DNA of 30,112 nucleotides from Caldilineae bacterium. Its GTDB lineage: Bacteria; Chloroflexota; Anaerolineae; JAAEKA01. Below the pieces are notes generated by a model that had not been told where the DNA came from, ran no database searches, and saw only the letters and a program-made list of their open reading frames with translations. The stretch lies in NCBI GenBank assembly GCA_020634555.1, contig JACKBK010000040.1, forward strand, positions 1 to 30,112. Reading direction: 5' to 3'. The position numbers were made by a program, and so were the translations under genes. Below, in pieces: positions 1-6,900 of this stretch; the first letter of the stretch is position 1, and every line of letters starts with the position of its first letter.

Positions 1-115
1 TAAAGAAGGGAAAAGAGGGAAAACGAAGACACCTTCCATAGGCCTCCGGTTCGCTCTCCCTGTGGGACTGCTTGCGCCCCGGAGCGGGGAGGGTTAGGGT
101 GAGGGTTCGTCTTCG

Positions 116-141
116 TGTCAAGTCCTGAAATGCGTTGACAC
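116..141 (-). repeat. Left terminal inverted repeat of the IS
   Basis: Reading inward, this 26-bp end shares the blocks GTCCTGAA, GTT and ACAC at matching positions with the reverse complement of 1528-1553. It lies distal to orfB. Confidence 0.7.
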
Positions 142-217
142 AAAATAGTGGCTACTTCACATAGTTATGGTTAACTTGGTTGTTGGTCAAAGCACGCTGA
201 CCAGTATGGACGCTTGG

Positions 218-274
218 TCTGTGGAAATGTGGAAAACCCTCCGCTGTTCTACGGGTTTCCCACATTACCACAGA
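218..274. terminator. Long hairpin beside the orfB stop
   Basis: Arms at 218-239 and 253-274 are complementary over about 22 bp with a couple of mismatches, around a 13-base loop. It sits inside the IS, just beyond the orfB stop codon in the direction of transposase transcription. It could end the transposase transcript. There is no run of T after the stem on the minus strand, so an intrinsic-terminator role is uncertain. Confidence 0.45.
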
Positions 275-276
275 CT

Positions 277-1050
277 CTACGACGGCGAGGTCTGAGCCCG
301 GACTTGTGGACCCAAGTGGACCTGCGCAGGTTTGCGGTAACGGAGTGACAGATGCGGTCGTTCATAGTTGTAGAGCCAGATTGTTTCATGAACCGACTGA
401 GCGGCGTGATCAAAAGTCACAAACAGGTCATCAAGGCCGTATTCGCACTTCAGGATGCCATTGACGCGTTCGGCCAGGGCGTTGTCATAGCAGTTGCCAA
501 CTTCGCCCATGCTGGGACAGATGCCAAGAGCCTGAAGGCGTTCACGATAGGGCCAGGCGGTGTACTGAACGCCGTGGTCAGAGTGATGGATCAGTCCTTG
601 AAGCGAACTACTGGCCGTCTGGCGAATGGCTTGCTCCAAGGCTCGCTGACATCCTTCAACGGCCAATGAGACAGACAAGTCATAGCCGACAATGAAACGT
701 GAAAAGGCATCGGTCACCAGAGCCAGGTAGATGAACCCTTCTTCAGTAGAAAGGTAGGTGATGTCGGCAACCCACACCTGGTTGATCTGTACGACTTCCA
801 GACCCACCAACCGGTTCGGACAGCGCCAAAAGCCGGATCGGGTGGTTCGTCGGCGGTTGCGGCGAGTTGGCACCAACAAGTCATGGACAGCAAGCAGTTC
901 AAAGAACGCATCTCGGCCGCGGTGGATGCCCAGAGCAGCCATGGGTTCTTGCAGTTCGTGCAGCAATTTGCGTCCACCAATCCGTGGATGGCGATGTCGA
1001 ATGCCTTGGACCATTTCCACCAGCAATTGGTCCTCAGCCGCACGTTTCAT
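277..1050 (-). CDS. IS3-family transposase OrfB (DDE integrase core)
   Basis: This is the catalytic half of the transposase. Counting from the ATG at 1050, the integrase core has D96 (in VADITYL), D158 (in HHSDHG) and E194 (in LAERVNG). The 35-residue spacing between the second Asp and the Glu is the classic IS3 D-D-35-E signature. The same frame stays open upstream of this ATG to the A8 run at 1165-1172. It encodes a second helix-turn-helix-like stretch (AASTWFGISRQAYYQ). The functional product is therefore probably OrfAB made by -1 frameshifting, and the ATG at 1050 may be a minor start. The stop TAG lies at 277-279, next to a large hairpin. Confidence 0.9.
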   Translation of the reverse strand: MKRAAEDQLLVEMVQGIRHRHPRIGGRKLLHELQEPMAALGIHRGRDAFFELLAVHDLLVPTRRNRRRTTRSGFWRCPNRLVGLEVVQINQVWVADITYLSTEEGFIYLALVTDAFSRFIVGYDLSVSLAVEGCQRALEQAIRQTASSSLQGLIHHSDHGVQYTAWPYRERLQALGICPSMGEVGNCYDNALAERVNGILKCEYGLDDLFVTFDHAAQSVHETIWLYNYERPHLSLRYRKPAQVHLGPQVRAQTSPS

Positions 1051-1118
1051 CTGCCGCTTTTGAGCCTGATAATACGCTTGCCGACTGATACCAAACCAGG
1101 TGCTGGCTGCCTGTTTGC

Positions 1119-1499
1119 TTACGTGCCCGGTCGCTGTGGCTTGTTCGATGATGGCTTGCCGAAGTTTTTTTTCAAGTCTATTCCCAAGCTTTGGCTGGCT
1201 ACCTCCACTGTGGCTTTCAACATCTGGTTTTCCAGCACACTGTCGGCCAATGCCTTTTCTAACTCGGCGATCCGCTGTTTCATCGCTTTGACTTCAAGTT
1301 GGTCGTCCACGGTTTGGATGACGACCAACTCGCTTCGATAGCCAGCTCGGGAATAGCGATCAATCCAGCGCTTCACCGTTAGATGGCTGCCGATCCCGTA
1401 CTTTTGCACCAACTGATAGATACTGGTGCCGCCTTCATACTCGCGAACAACCTGAAGCTTGAAGGCTTGGCCGTATCGTTTGACAATTTCCTTTTCCAT
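1119..1499 (-). CDS. IS3-family transposase OrfA
   Basis: This 126-residue protein has the layout of IS3-family OrfA. An N-terminal helix-turn-helix (about residues 8-50) should bind the IS ends. A leucine-rich coiled coil follows (about residues 65-105) for oligomerisation. The ATG lies 29 bp inside the right end of the element. Just before its stop, the message contains a run of eight A residues (1165-1172 on the plus strand), where ribosomes could slip by -1 into the orfB frame. That would give the OrfAB fusion that acts as transposase in this family. OrfA alone usually represses or modulates transposition in the family. Confidence 0.88.
   Translation of the reverse strand: MEKEIVKRYGQAFKLQVVREYEGGTSIYQLVQKYGIGSHLTVKRWIDRYSRAGYRSELVVIQTVDDQLEVKAMKQRIAELEKALADSVLENQMLKATVEVASQSLGIDLKKNFGKPSSNKPQRPGT
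1165..1172 (-). promoter_or_regulatory. Predicted -1 ribosomal frameshift site (A8)
   Basis: Eight consecutive A residues on the minus strand lie within the last 20 codons of orfA. A -1 slip here enters an open frame that runs without a stop into orfB. Programmed -1 slippage on A-runs is established for IS3-family elements. No downstream pseudoknot was identified by eye. Confidence 0.75.
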
Positions 1500-1527
1500 A
1501 GTTTCTCCGTCCTGATAGTCATTATAT

Positions 1528-1553
1528 GTGTAAACTATATTCAGGACGGGTCA
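1528..1553 (-). repeat. Right terminal inverted repeat of the IS
   Basis: Partner of 116-141, located upstream of orfA. Read inward it begins TGACCCGTCCTGAAT. Confidence 0.7.
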
Positions 1554-1560
1554 ATGATAC

Positions 1561-1591
1561 GTGATCTCACGTTTCACGCTTCACGTTTCAC
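1561..1591 (-). repeat. Heptamer tandem array downstream of the TPR gene
   Basis: On the minus strand, starting 13 bases after the stop codon of the TPR gene, there are consecutive 7-base units GTGAAAC, GTGAAGC, GTGAAAC, then GTGAGATCAC. The same unit recurs after argC, argB and the methyltransferase. The IS end at 1553 lies 7 bp away. Confidence 0.75.
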
Positions 1592-1604
1592 GTCATCCGC
1601 TGCC

Positions 1605-3572
1605 CTACTGGCTCAACAACCCCTGCGCCGAAGCGCGGAACTGCTGTGTCTCGTCGTCGGCCATGGTTCGCGTCAACGCCAAGTATTCCTCCAGCGCCGC
1701 ACGGCCATCCAGCGTCCTGCCCTGCTCCAGATACAGTTGGCCCAGATGGAACACGCCGGCCCGGCAGCCCGGATCGGGCTGGTCGACTGCCTGCGACCGG
1801 ATGCTCTCCAGCTCCTGCAACGCGCGGTCCTTGGCGCCGCCGAGGTAGAAGATAACAGCCAGGTTGTTGGTGAAGGAGCAATAGTTGTACGGCACGCGCT
1901 CGCGCCCGGCAACCAGGATGTTAGCAGCGTCGTTCAACCGGCCGGCCGCTTGATAGGCGACCGCCAGTTGCTCGTAGGCCTGGATGTTTTCAGGCTGGCC
2001 TGCCAGCACCGTGTTCAGGTCGGCCTCGGCGTCGTCGAAGCGCCCCTCATCGATGGCGATCTGGGCGCGGTTGATCAGCGCGTTAGGCGTCGAGCTGGCG
2101 TCCAGCGACACCAACGATTTATCCAGCGCCGCGCGAGCTTCCGCAGGCCGGTCCGCCGCTGTCAGCGCGTTGCCGTACTGCGCCCAGTTGAACTGTGACG
2201 TTGGATCGATCTTGACCGCCCACGCCCACAACGACACCTCGTCCAGCCAGGCTGTGTTGTAGCGCACGGTCTGCGCGCCCAGCAGCAAGCAACACACTAC
2301 AGCTACACCGTAGCCGGCCAGCCGCGTCCACGGCGCGTCGCGGTGGATCAGCCACTGCACCAAGGATACAATCGAGGGCACGACGATCATCAGAAAGCCC
2401 AGCAAAGGCAAGTAAAGGTAGCGGTCGTGGACCAGTTGCTCAGCCGCAAACGCGTTGATGTTCAGCGTCGGCAGCAGCGGCAGGATAAACAGCGCCGCGC
2501 CGATCTGCTGCACCGGCCCTTGCCGCGCCGCCCAAGCGATCAGCACCGCGGCGACGATGACCACCAACAGCGGCGCCCAGAAGTTGGCCAGCGTCAGCAC
2601 GTCGGCGTGAACTGCCCGCAGCGGATAGGAGGGACCGATCGACAGCGGGAACAGCGACTGGCGCAGGTAGAACGCCAGCAGCGACGGCGCGCTGAGGATC
2701 ACTGCGCTCAACGGTTCGGTCGTCGCGTCGGTCTTGGCAACCTGCCCCAGCACCAGCGAGCGGACCACGAAGTAGACCACGGCGATGACGATGAACGGCA
2801 GCGCGACGCGAATGCCGCGCACCGTGCGCGCCTGCCAGTTCGACGCGCCGCCCGCAGCGGCCCCGGCTGCCGCCACGAAGATCACCGCCGGGAAGACGAT
2901 CGCCACTTCCTTGGCCAGCAGCGCAACGACGAACAGCACAGCCGCACCGGCCATCTTGCGCCGGTCCGGACGCACCAGTGCCGACAACACCAGCCAAAGC
3001 GCGCCCAGCAACGCCGCTGACATCAACAGGTCGGGCGAGCCGGAGATCCACGCCACCGACTCGACGTGAACAGGATGGACGGCGAAGATGAAGACGATCA
3101 CCCCGGCGATCGCGCGCGACAGCCGCAGTTGCCGCAACATGCCATAGGCCAGAAAGATCACCAGCGCGTGCAGGAGAAGGTTGGTGATGTGCCAGCCGGC
3201 CGCGCTGCCAACGCCAAGCAGGGCGTTGTTGACAATCAGCCAAACGACAAAGGTGGGACGCCAATAGTTGCTCCACGCCTGGCCGGCATCGCCCTTGAAC
3301 GCCCAGACATCGGAAACCAGCGCCTTGCCGAAGAAGCGGCCGTCCTGGATCAGTTGGTTGCCGACGATCTGCTTGGTGTCGTCGTACACGAACTGGCCGC
3401 TGACCGCGTTGGCGTAGACCAGGAACGACACCAGGATCGCGCCCAGCACGATCAGGACGTCGGTGCGATTGAAGCGCTCGCGGCGTCCTGCCGTCGGCGG
3501 CGCGGCGGTCGTGATTTGAGGCTCCGGCTGGGCAGCCGGCGTCCGGCGCTGTTTGCGCGGCCGTTTCGACAC
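1605..3572 (-). CDS. Multi-pass membrane protein with C-terminal TPRs (TMTC/GT-C-like)
   Basis: This 655-residue protein starts at a GTG (3572) with a GGAGAG ribosome site 5-6 bases upstream. A basic, proline-rich cytoplasmic tail (residues 1-38) is followed by about ten hydrophobic segments, then roughly four tetratricopeptide repeats in the last 190 residues. Features typical of TMTC-type GT-C glycosyltransferase-like proteins are visible: a VYDD motif after the first membrane helix (62-65), WRPT, NLLLHAL, HPVHVESVAW and HDRYLYLPLLGF. In that family the membrane part transfers sugar from a lipid carrier and the TPRs bind the protein substrate. The exact reaction here is unknown. Longer in-frame starts up to 3743 are possible but lack a ribosome site and begin upstream of the predicted promoter. 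Confidence 0.8.
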   Translation of the reverse strand: MSKRPRKQRRTPAAQPEPQITTAAPPTAGRRERFNRTDVLIVLGAILVSFLVYANAVSGQFVYDDTKQIVGNQLIQDGRFFGKALVSDVWAFKGDAGQAWSNYWRPTFVVWLIVNNALLGVGSAAGWHITNLLLHALVIFLAYGMLRQLRLSRAIAGVIVFIFAVHPVHVESVAWISGSPDLLMSAALLGALWLVLSALVRPDRRKMAGAAVLFVVALLAKEVAIVFPAVIFVAAAGAAAGGASNWQARTVRGIRVALPFIVIAVVYFVVRSLVLGQVAKTDATTEPLSAVILSAPSLLAFYLRQSLFPLSIGPSYPLRAVHADVLTLANFWAPLLVVIVAAVLIAWAARQGPVQQIGAALFILPLLPTLNINAFAAEQLVHDRYLYLPLLGFLMIVVPSIVSLVQWLIHRDAPWTRLAGYGVAVVCCLLLGAQTVRYNTAWLDEVSLWAWAVKIDPTSQFNWAQYGNALTAADRPAEARAALDKSLVSLDASSTPNALINRAQIAIDEGRFDDAEADLNTVLAGQPENIQAYEQLAVAYQAAGRLNDAANILVAGRERVPYNYCSFTNNLAVIFYLGGAKDRALQELESIRSQAVDQPDPGCRAGVFHLGQLYLEQGRTLDGRAALEEYLALTRTMADDETQQFRASAQGLLSQ

Positions 3573-3639
3573 GAAGTCTCTCCTGTCTCTTGTGGAGTCA
3601 TACGGGACGGCAGTCGCGACTGCCACGAAAGTTGCGCAA

Positions 3640-3668
3640 AGTCTAGCACGCCAGTGGAGAACGGTCAA
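3640..3668 (-). promoter_or_regulatory. Sigma-70-type promoter for the TPR gene
   Basis: On the minus strand, TTGACC (3663-3668), 17 bp, then TAGACT (3640-3645). It lies about 70 bp upstream of the chosen GTG start. The -10 hexamer is identical to that of the divergent threonine synthase promoter. Confidence 0.6.
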
Positions 3669-3726
3669 AAGCACGAACCTCGGATGAGGTCCGGAGACCG
3701 CACGGAACGCACTTCCCGTGGGTACT

Positions 3727-3755
3727 TTGACATCGCCTATCAACGATGCTAGACT
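3727..3755 (+). promoter_or_regulatory. Sigma-70-type promoter for thrC
   Basis: TTGACA (3727-3732), 17 bp, then TAGACT (3750-3755). The start codon of thrC follows about 40 bp later. Confidence 0.65.
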
Positions 3756-3795
3756 GCTGGCATCGTCAACTTCTGTGGTTCAAGGAACAAAAGCG

Positions 3796-5133
3796 ATGGC
3801 CTATTCTGCCTGGTTTCAATGTGTGCGCGGCTGTGAGGGCCGCTGGTCGCTCTACGAGGTGATCTACCGCTGTCCCACCTGCGGCGGGCTGCTGGAGGTG
3901 ATTCACGACGTCCCTGCGCTGCACGACCGCGGGCCGCGCGCCTGGATGCGCCTGATGGACGACCGCGTCGGCACCACGCAATGGCCCTATGGCAGCGGTG
4001 TCTGGGGCAAGAAGGAATGGGTCGTGCCCGACCTGCTGGAAGACAACATCGTGTCCATGTTCGAGGGCAACAGCAACCTGTTCTGGGCGCACCGCCTCGG
4101 CCTGCAGATCGGCGTCGAAGACCTGTGGGTGAAGATGTGCGGCAACTCGCACACCGGATCGTTCAAGGATCTGGGCATGACCGTGCTGGTCAGCGTTGTC
4201 AACCAGATGATGCGCAGCGGCGCCAGCCCGGTCAAGGCGGTGGCCTGCGCCAGCACAGGCGACACATCGGCCGCGCTGGCAGCCTATGGCGCGGCGGCCG
4301 GCATCCCGGCCATCGTCTTCCTGCCGAGGGGCAAGGTCAGCGCGGCCCAGCTCATCCAGCCCATCGCCAACGGCGCGCTGGTCCTTGCGCTGGACACCGA
4401 CTTCGACGGCTGTATGCGCATCGTGCAGGAGGTGACGGAGGACAACAGCATCTACCTGGCCAACAGCATGAACAGCCTGCGCATCGAGGGCCAGAAGACC
4501 GTCGGCATCGAAATCGTGCAACAGTTCGACTGGGCTGTGCCTGACTGGATCGTCATGCCGGTGGGCAACCTGGGCAACATCAGCGCGCTGGGCAAAGGAC
4601 TGTTGCTGCTGCGCGAGCTGGGGATCATCAGCAAGCTGCCGCGGCTGGTGGCTGCACAGGCTGCCAAGGCGAACCCGCTGTACCGCAGCTACCAGGCCGG
4701 ATTCCAGGAGAAGGTGGCGGTCCAGGCGGAAGCGACACTGGCCTCGGCCATCCAGATCGGCAACCCGGTCAGCTACGAGAAGGCAGTCAAGGTGCTGGAA
4801 CAGTTCGACGGCATCGTGGAGCAGGCAACCGAACACGAGCTGGCCAACGCGGCCGCGCGCGCCGACATGACCGGTATGTATTGCTGTCCACACACCGGCG
4901 TGGCACTGGCGGCGCTGTTCAAGCTGGTGGATCGCGGTGTGGTGCGCAGCAACGAGCGCGTTGTGGTCATCTCCACCGCCCACGGCTTGAAGTTCACCCA
5001 GTTCAAGACCGGCTACCACGAGGACACGCTGCCGGAGGTGGAAGCGCTGGCAGCCAACCCGCCCGTCTACCTGCCGGCCGATGCCAAGGTGGTGCGGCAA
5101 ACTATCGAACGGCGGCTGGAACAGCGCGCATGA
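3796..5133 (+). CDS. thrC: Threonine synthase
   Basis: PLP-dependent lyase that converts O-phosphohomoserine to threonine and phosphate in the cytoplasm. The 445-residue protein has the family's N-terminal zinc-ribbon-like segment (C9, C13, C26, C29). The PLP lysine motif is NSHTGSFKDLGM, with K124 as the Schiff-base lysine. Later motifs include ASTGDTSAA and the glycine-rich PVGNLGNISALG phosphate-binding loop. I chose the ATG at 3796, with AAGGAA about 9 bases upstream. An in-frame upstream start at 3718 lies before the promoter's -35 box. The gene overlaps the next by ATGA. Homoserine dehydrogenase of the same pathway lies 7 kb away in another operon; homoserine kinase is not in the window. 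Confidence 0.93.
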   Translation: MAYSAWFQCVRGCEGRWSLYEVIYRCPTCGGLLEVIHDVPALHDRGPRAWMRLMDDRVGTTQWPYGSGVWGKKEWVVPDLLEDNIVSMFEGNSNLFWAHRLGLQIGVEDLWVKMCGNSHTGSFKDLGMTVLVSVVNQMMRSGASPVKAVACASTGDTSAALAAYGAAAGIPAIVFLPRGKVSAAQLIQPIANGALVLALDTDFDGCMRIVQEVTEDNSIYLANSMNSLRIEGQKTVGIEIVQQFDWAVPDWIVMPVGNLGNISALGKGLLLLRELGIISKLPRLVAAQAAKANPLYRSYQAGFQEKVAVQAEATLASAIQIGNPVSYEKAVKVLEQFDGIVEQATEHELANAAARADMTGMYCCPHTGVALAALFKLVDRGVVRSNERVVVISTAHGLKFTQFKTGYHEDTLPEVEALAANPPVYLPADAKVVRQTIERRLEQRA

Positions 5134-5564
5134 CAGCAGCAAATTCTGAGGCCCTGCGCTTCCAGACCAGCCGTACCTTCCAGTTTCTCTACCTTTTGCC
5201 AGTCCTGCTGCTGGTGGCACTTCTGGCTGATCTGGTCGTTGGCGGCAGCGCGTCGAGCTGGCCGTTGATAGCCGGCGCGCTGCTGCTGGCGCTGTTCACT
5301 GTGCCGCGCGCGCTGGCCCGCGTCGAACTGGCTGATAACCGCCTGATCCTCTCCACGCCGCTGCGCGCGCCCCGCTCCATCGACCTGCGCCAGCTTGTGT
5401 CCTACGAGCGCTCGGGCCGCATCGGCCACTCGTTGATCCTGCGCTACCGGCCTGCAGACGAACAGGGCCGGCAGGACGTTGACAATGAACAATTTCTTGG
5501 GCTGCCGCCGCTGGACCGGCAGTTCGAATTAGAAGAGCGGCTCGACGCTGCTGTCCAGTCGTGA
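5130..5564 (+). CDS. Small membrane protein with PH-like C-terminus
   Basis: This 144-residue protein starts inside the thrC stop codon (ATGA overlap), so translation is probably coupled. Two hydrophobic segments (about 18-38 and 45-60) form a hairpin. They are followed by a soluble beta-rich part with the pattern ADNRLILSTPLRAPRSIDLRQLVSYERSG, which resembles small bacterial PH-like (bPH/YdbT-type) membrane proteins. No catalytic motif is visible. Function unknown; its tie to threonine synthesis is positional only. Confidence 0.75.
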   Translation: MTAANSEALRFQTSRTFQFLYLLPVLLLVALLADLVVGGSASSWPLIAGALLLALFTVPRALARVELADNRLILSTPLRAPRSIDLRQLVSYERSGRIGHSLILRYRPADEQGRQDVDNEQFLGLPPLDRQFELEERLDAAVQS

Positions 5565-5588
5565 CAACTCCTCAAGCGAAGATATCGT

Positions 5589-6665
5589 ATGACTGCAACT
5601 AAGCTCGTAACAAGTATGTGGAAGTCGTTCTCCGAGATCGACATCGGCAGCATGCGCGAGGATGCGCAACTGACGCCGCGCCTGGCTGTGATCGGCGCGC
5701 GGGACCGCACTACCCTGTTGGAGGCGGCTTTGCAGCATGGGCCGCGAACCGAGGGACAGACGTTGACAGCGCTGGCGTCCTACCGTCTGCCGCTGGATCC
5801 CGCCACGCTGAACAACCTGGCCCAGTACGACCTGCGCATCCTGCTGCTGGACAACCCGTCGGAGCTGACCGACGAGGACGTCCAGGCGCTGACCACCCAG
5901 GCTGTCCCCCTGTTCGTGATCATCGACCGGCCGGGCGACGATGCAATCGTCGTGGAGCCGGAGGTTTCGACGGCCGACCATGTCACGGTCGTCTCGGCGC
6001 TGCTGGACGACACAAAAGCGGTGCAGAAAACGTTGCTGCCAGCTCTGGCCAACGCGTTGCCAGACGGAGAGGTCGCGCTGGCGCGCGCCTATCCCGGACT
6101 GCGGCCGACGGTCGTGCAGCAGATGATCCAGCGCACCAGCATGACCAACGCCATGTACGCGGCGGGGACGGGCGTCGCTGAGATGGTGCCCGGACTTGGC
6201 ATCCCCTTCGCCGTCGCCGACATCATCATCCTGACCAAGAACCAGTTGGTGATGGCCTACAAGATCGGGCTGTCATTGGGCGAAACCGGCGAGTTTCGCG
6301 AGGTGATTCCCAAGATGGCCGGCGTCGTCGGCGCCGGGTTCATGTGGCGTCAGGTCGCGCGGGAGCTGGTTGCATTCCTGCCGCTGGGCGTGGTACTCAA
6401 GACCGCCATCGCCTACGCCGGCACCTACGCCACCGGGCAGGCTGTCTACCAGTGGTACGTCACCGGCGAAAAGCTCGACCGCAAGGAGTTGCGGCGCATC
6501 TTCAACGATGCCCTGGAGCGCGGCAAGGCTGAAGCAGCAGGCATCGTGGCGCGCGCCCGCCGGCAGAAACAGTCACAGCTGAACGAACCGCCGGCGAAAC
6601 AGCGTCGCCGTATCCGGTTGCCGTGGAAGCGCGGGCAGATCGAAGCACCCGGCACGGGCGTCTGA
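5589..6665 (+). CDS. DUF697-like membrane protein with degenerate GTPase-like N-terminus
   Basis: This 358-residue protein starts at ATG 5589, 24 bp after its neighbour. The N-terminal half has a strand-loop-helix pattern, LAVIGARDRTTLLEAAL (about 32-48), then LRILLLDNPSEL and VPLFVIIDRPGDD. This is reminiscent of a small GTPase fold, but the Walker A lysine (GxxxxGKS) is missing. From about 185 to 300 a hydrophobic, glycine-rich stretch (GVAEMVPGLGIPFAVADIII) resembles the DUF697/YcjF-like membrane domain that often follows Era-like GTPases. The C-terminus is basic (KQRRRIRLPWKRG). The likely role is a membrane-associated scaffold or pseudo-GTPase; this is an inference. Confidence 0.7.
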   Translation: MTATKLVTSMWKSFSEIDIGSMREDAQLTPRLAVIGARDRTTLLEAALQHGPRTEGQTLTALASYRLPLDPATLNNLAQYDLRILLLDNPSELTDEDVQALTTQAVPLFVIIDRPGDDAIVVEPEVSTADHVTVVSALLDDTKAVQKTLLPALANALPDGEVALARAYPGLRPTVVQQMIQRTSMTNAMYAAGTGVAEMVPGLGIPFAVADIIILTKNQLVMAYKIGLSLGETGEFREVIPKMAGVVGAGFMWRQVARELVAFLPLGVVLKTAIAYAGTYATGQAVYQWYVTGEKLDRKELRRIFNDALERGKAEAAGIVARARRQKQSQLNEPPAKQRRRIRLPWKRGQIEAPGTGV

Positions 6666-6682
6666 TCGAACACGAATCTCAT

Positions 6683-6711
6683 TTGACAGCCACCGGCAGG
6701 TGTGCTATAAG
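6683..6711 (+). promoter_or_regulatory. Near-consensus sigma-70 promoter of the arg operon
   Basis: TTGACA (6683-6688), 17 bp, then TATAAG (6706-6711). Transcription should start around 6716-6718. That leaves a leader of roughly 180 bases before argC. Confidence 0.8.
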
Positions 6712-6751
6712 CATGGTGCTTGTCCCGACAACGGACAACGTACGAATAACC

Positions 6752-6805
6752 ATGAACCAGCATTCCTTTCTCCCCAGGAGGCCTCGCATCATCGACCGGA
6801 CGTAA
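6752..6805 (+). CDS. Putative arginine-containing leader peptide
   Basis: A 17-codon frame reading MNQHSFLPRRPRIIDRT, which lies between the arg promoter and the terminator. Four codons are Arg, including a tandem AGG AGG at 6776-6781 and a CGG at 6797-6799, two codons before the stop. The last codons and the stop form the left arm and loop of a hairpin (6796-6811). No good ribosome site precedes the ATG. The same frame is open back to a GTG at 6716, right at the predicted transcript start, so leaderless initiation giving 29 residues is possible. I infer that ribosome position on this peptide reports Arg-tRNA supply. It is unproven. Confidence 0.5.
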   Translation: MNQHSFLPRRPRIIDRT

Positions 6806-6854
6806 GTCTGGGTAGTGGCGCGTGAGCCGAGTTTCGAGGACGAAAGCGGCTGCG

Positions 6855-6881
6855 AAGCTCTCCAGACGGAGAGCTTTTTTT
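6855..6881 (+). terminator. Intrinsic terminator upstream of argC
   Basis: AAGCTCTCC (6855-6863), loop AGAC, GGAGAGCTT (6868-6876), then an unbroken run of T to 6881. This is a perfect 9-bp stem with a 7-T tract (6875-6881), only 19 bp before the argC start. It must be bypassed for the operon to be transcribed from the 6683 promoter. Confidence 0.85.
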
Positions 6882-6900
6882 GTTGTCAGAAAGGTGTGTC

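Larger units (their letters stand above)
116..1553 (-). mobile_element. IS3-family insertion sequence, complete
   Basis: The element is about 1.44 kb with two overlapping-frame transposase genes read on the minus strand. Its ends at 116-141 and 1528-1553 are imperfect 26-bp inverted repeats (about 17 of 26 positions match), both beginning TG when read inward. The outer flanks are cttcg on the left and atgat on the right, so I see no target-site duplication. The right end stops a few bases short of the repeat array at 1561-1591, which lies downstream of the TPR gene. Both reading frames are intact, with a full DDE triad and a slippery site, so the copy may be active. Bases 1-115 to the left hold no gene that I can support. 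Confidence 0.88.
6716..6881 (+). promoter_or_regulatory. Predicted transcription attenuator of the arg operon
   Basis: Mutually exclusive pairings are visible. Segment 1 (CCGGAC, 6796-6801) pairs with segment 2 (GTCTGG, 6806-6811) around a GTAA loop. Segment 2 is instead a perfect complement of CCAGAC (6862-6867), which covers the terminator loop and the top of its left arm. GAGTTTCG (6829-6836) can pair within its own hairpin (AGCCG 6825-6829 with CGGCT 6847-6851, TTTCG with CGAAA), or with CGAAGCTC (6853-6860), which is most of the terminator's left arm. The two antiterminator helices are nested and leave only T6861 unpaired between them. Segment 1 lies in the last leader-peptide codons, as in trp-type attenuators. 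A further hairpin, TTGTCC/GGACAA, lies at 6720-6738. Confidence 0.65.

Noticed and set aside
116..1553. Target-site duplication of the IS
   Set aside because: The flanking bases next to the predicted ends (cttcg and atgat) do not match. The ends may be off by a few bases, or the flanks may have changed by recombination.
3766..5220. Long open frame of about 480 codons on the minus strand opposite thrC
   Set aside because: It is antisense to a clear threonine synthase, has a low-complexity composition rich in His, Gln, Arg and Asp, and shows no domain. It is a by-product of GC-rich codon usage.
6716..6881. T-box or known riboswitch in the arg leader
   Set aside because: The T-box core (GGTGGNACCGCG) is absent; GGGTAGTGGCGCG is only superficially similar. 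I could not match the conserved cores of the glutamine, guanidine, ZTP, SAM, TPP or fluoride classes. A covariance-model search would settle this.
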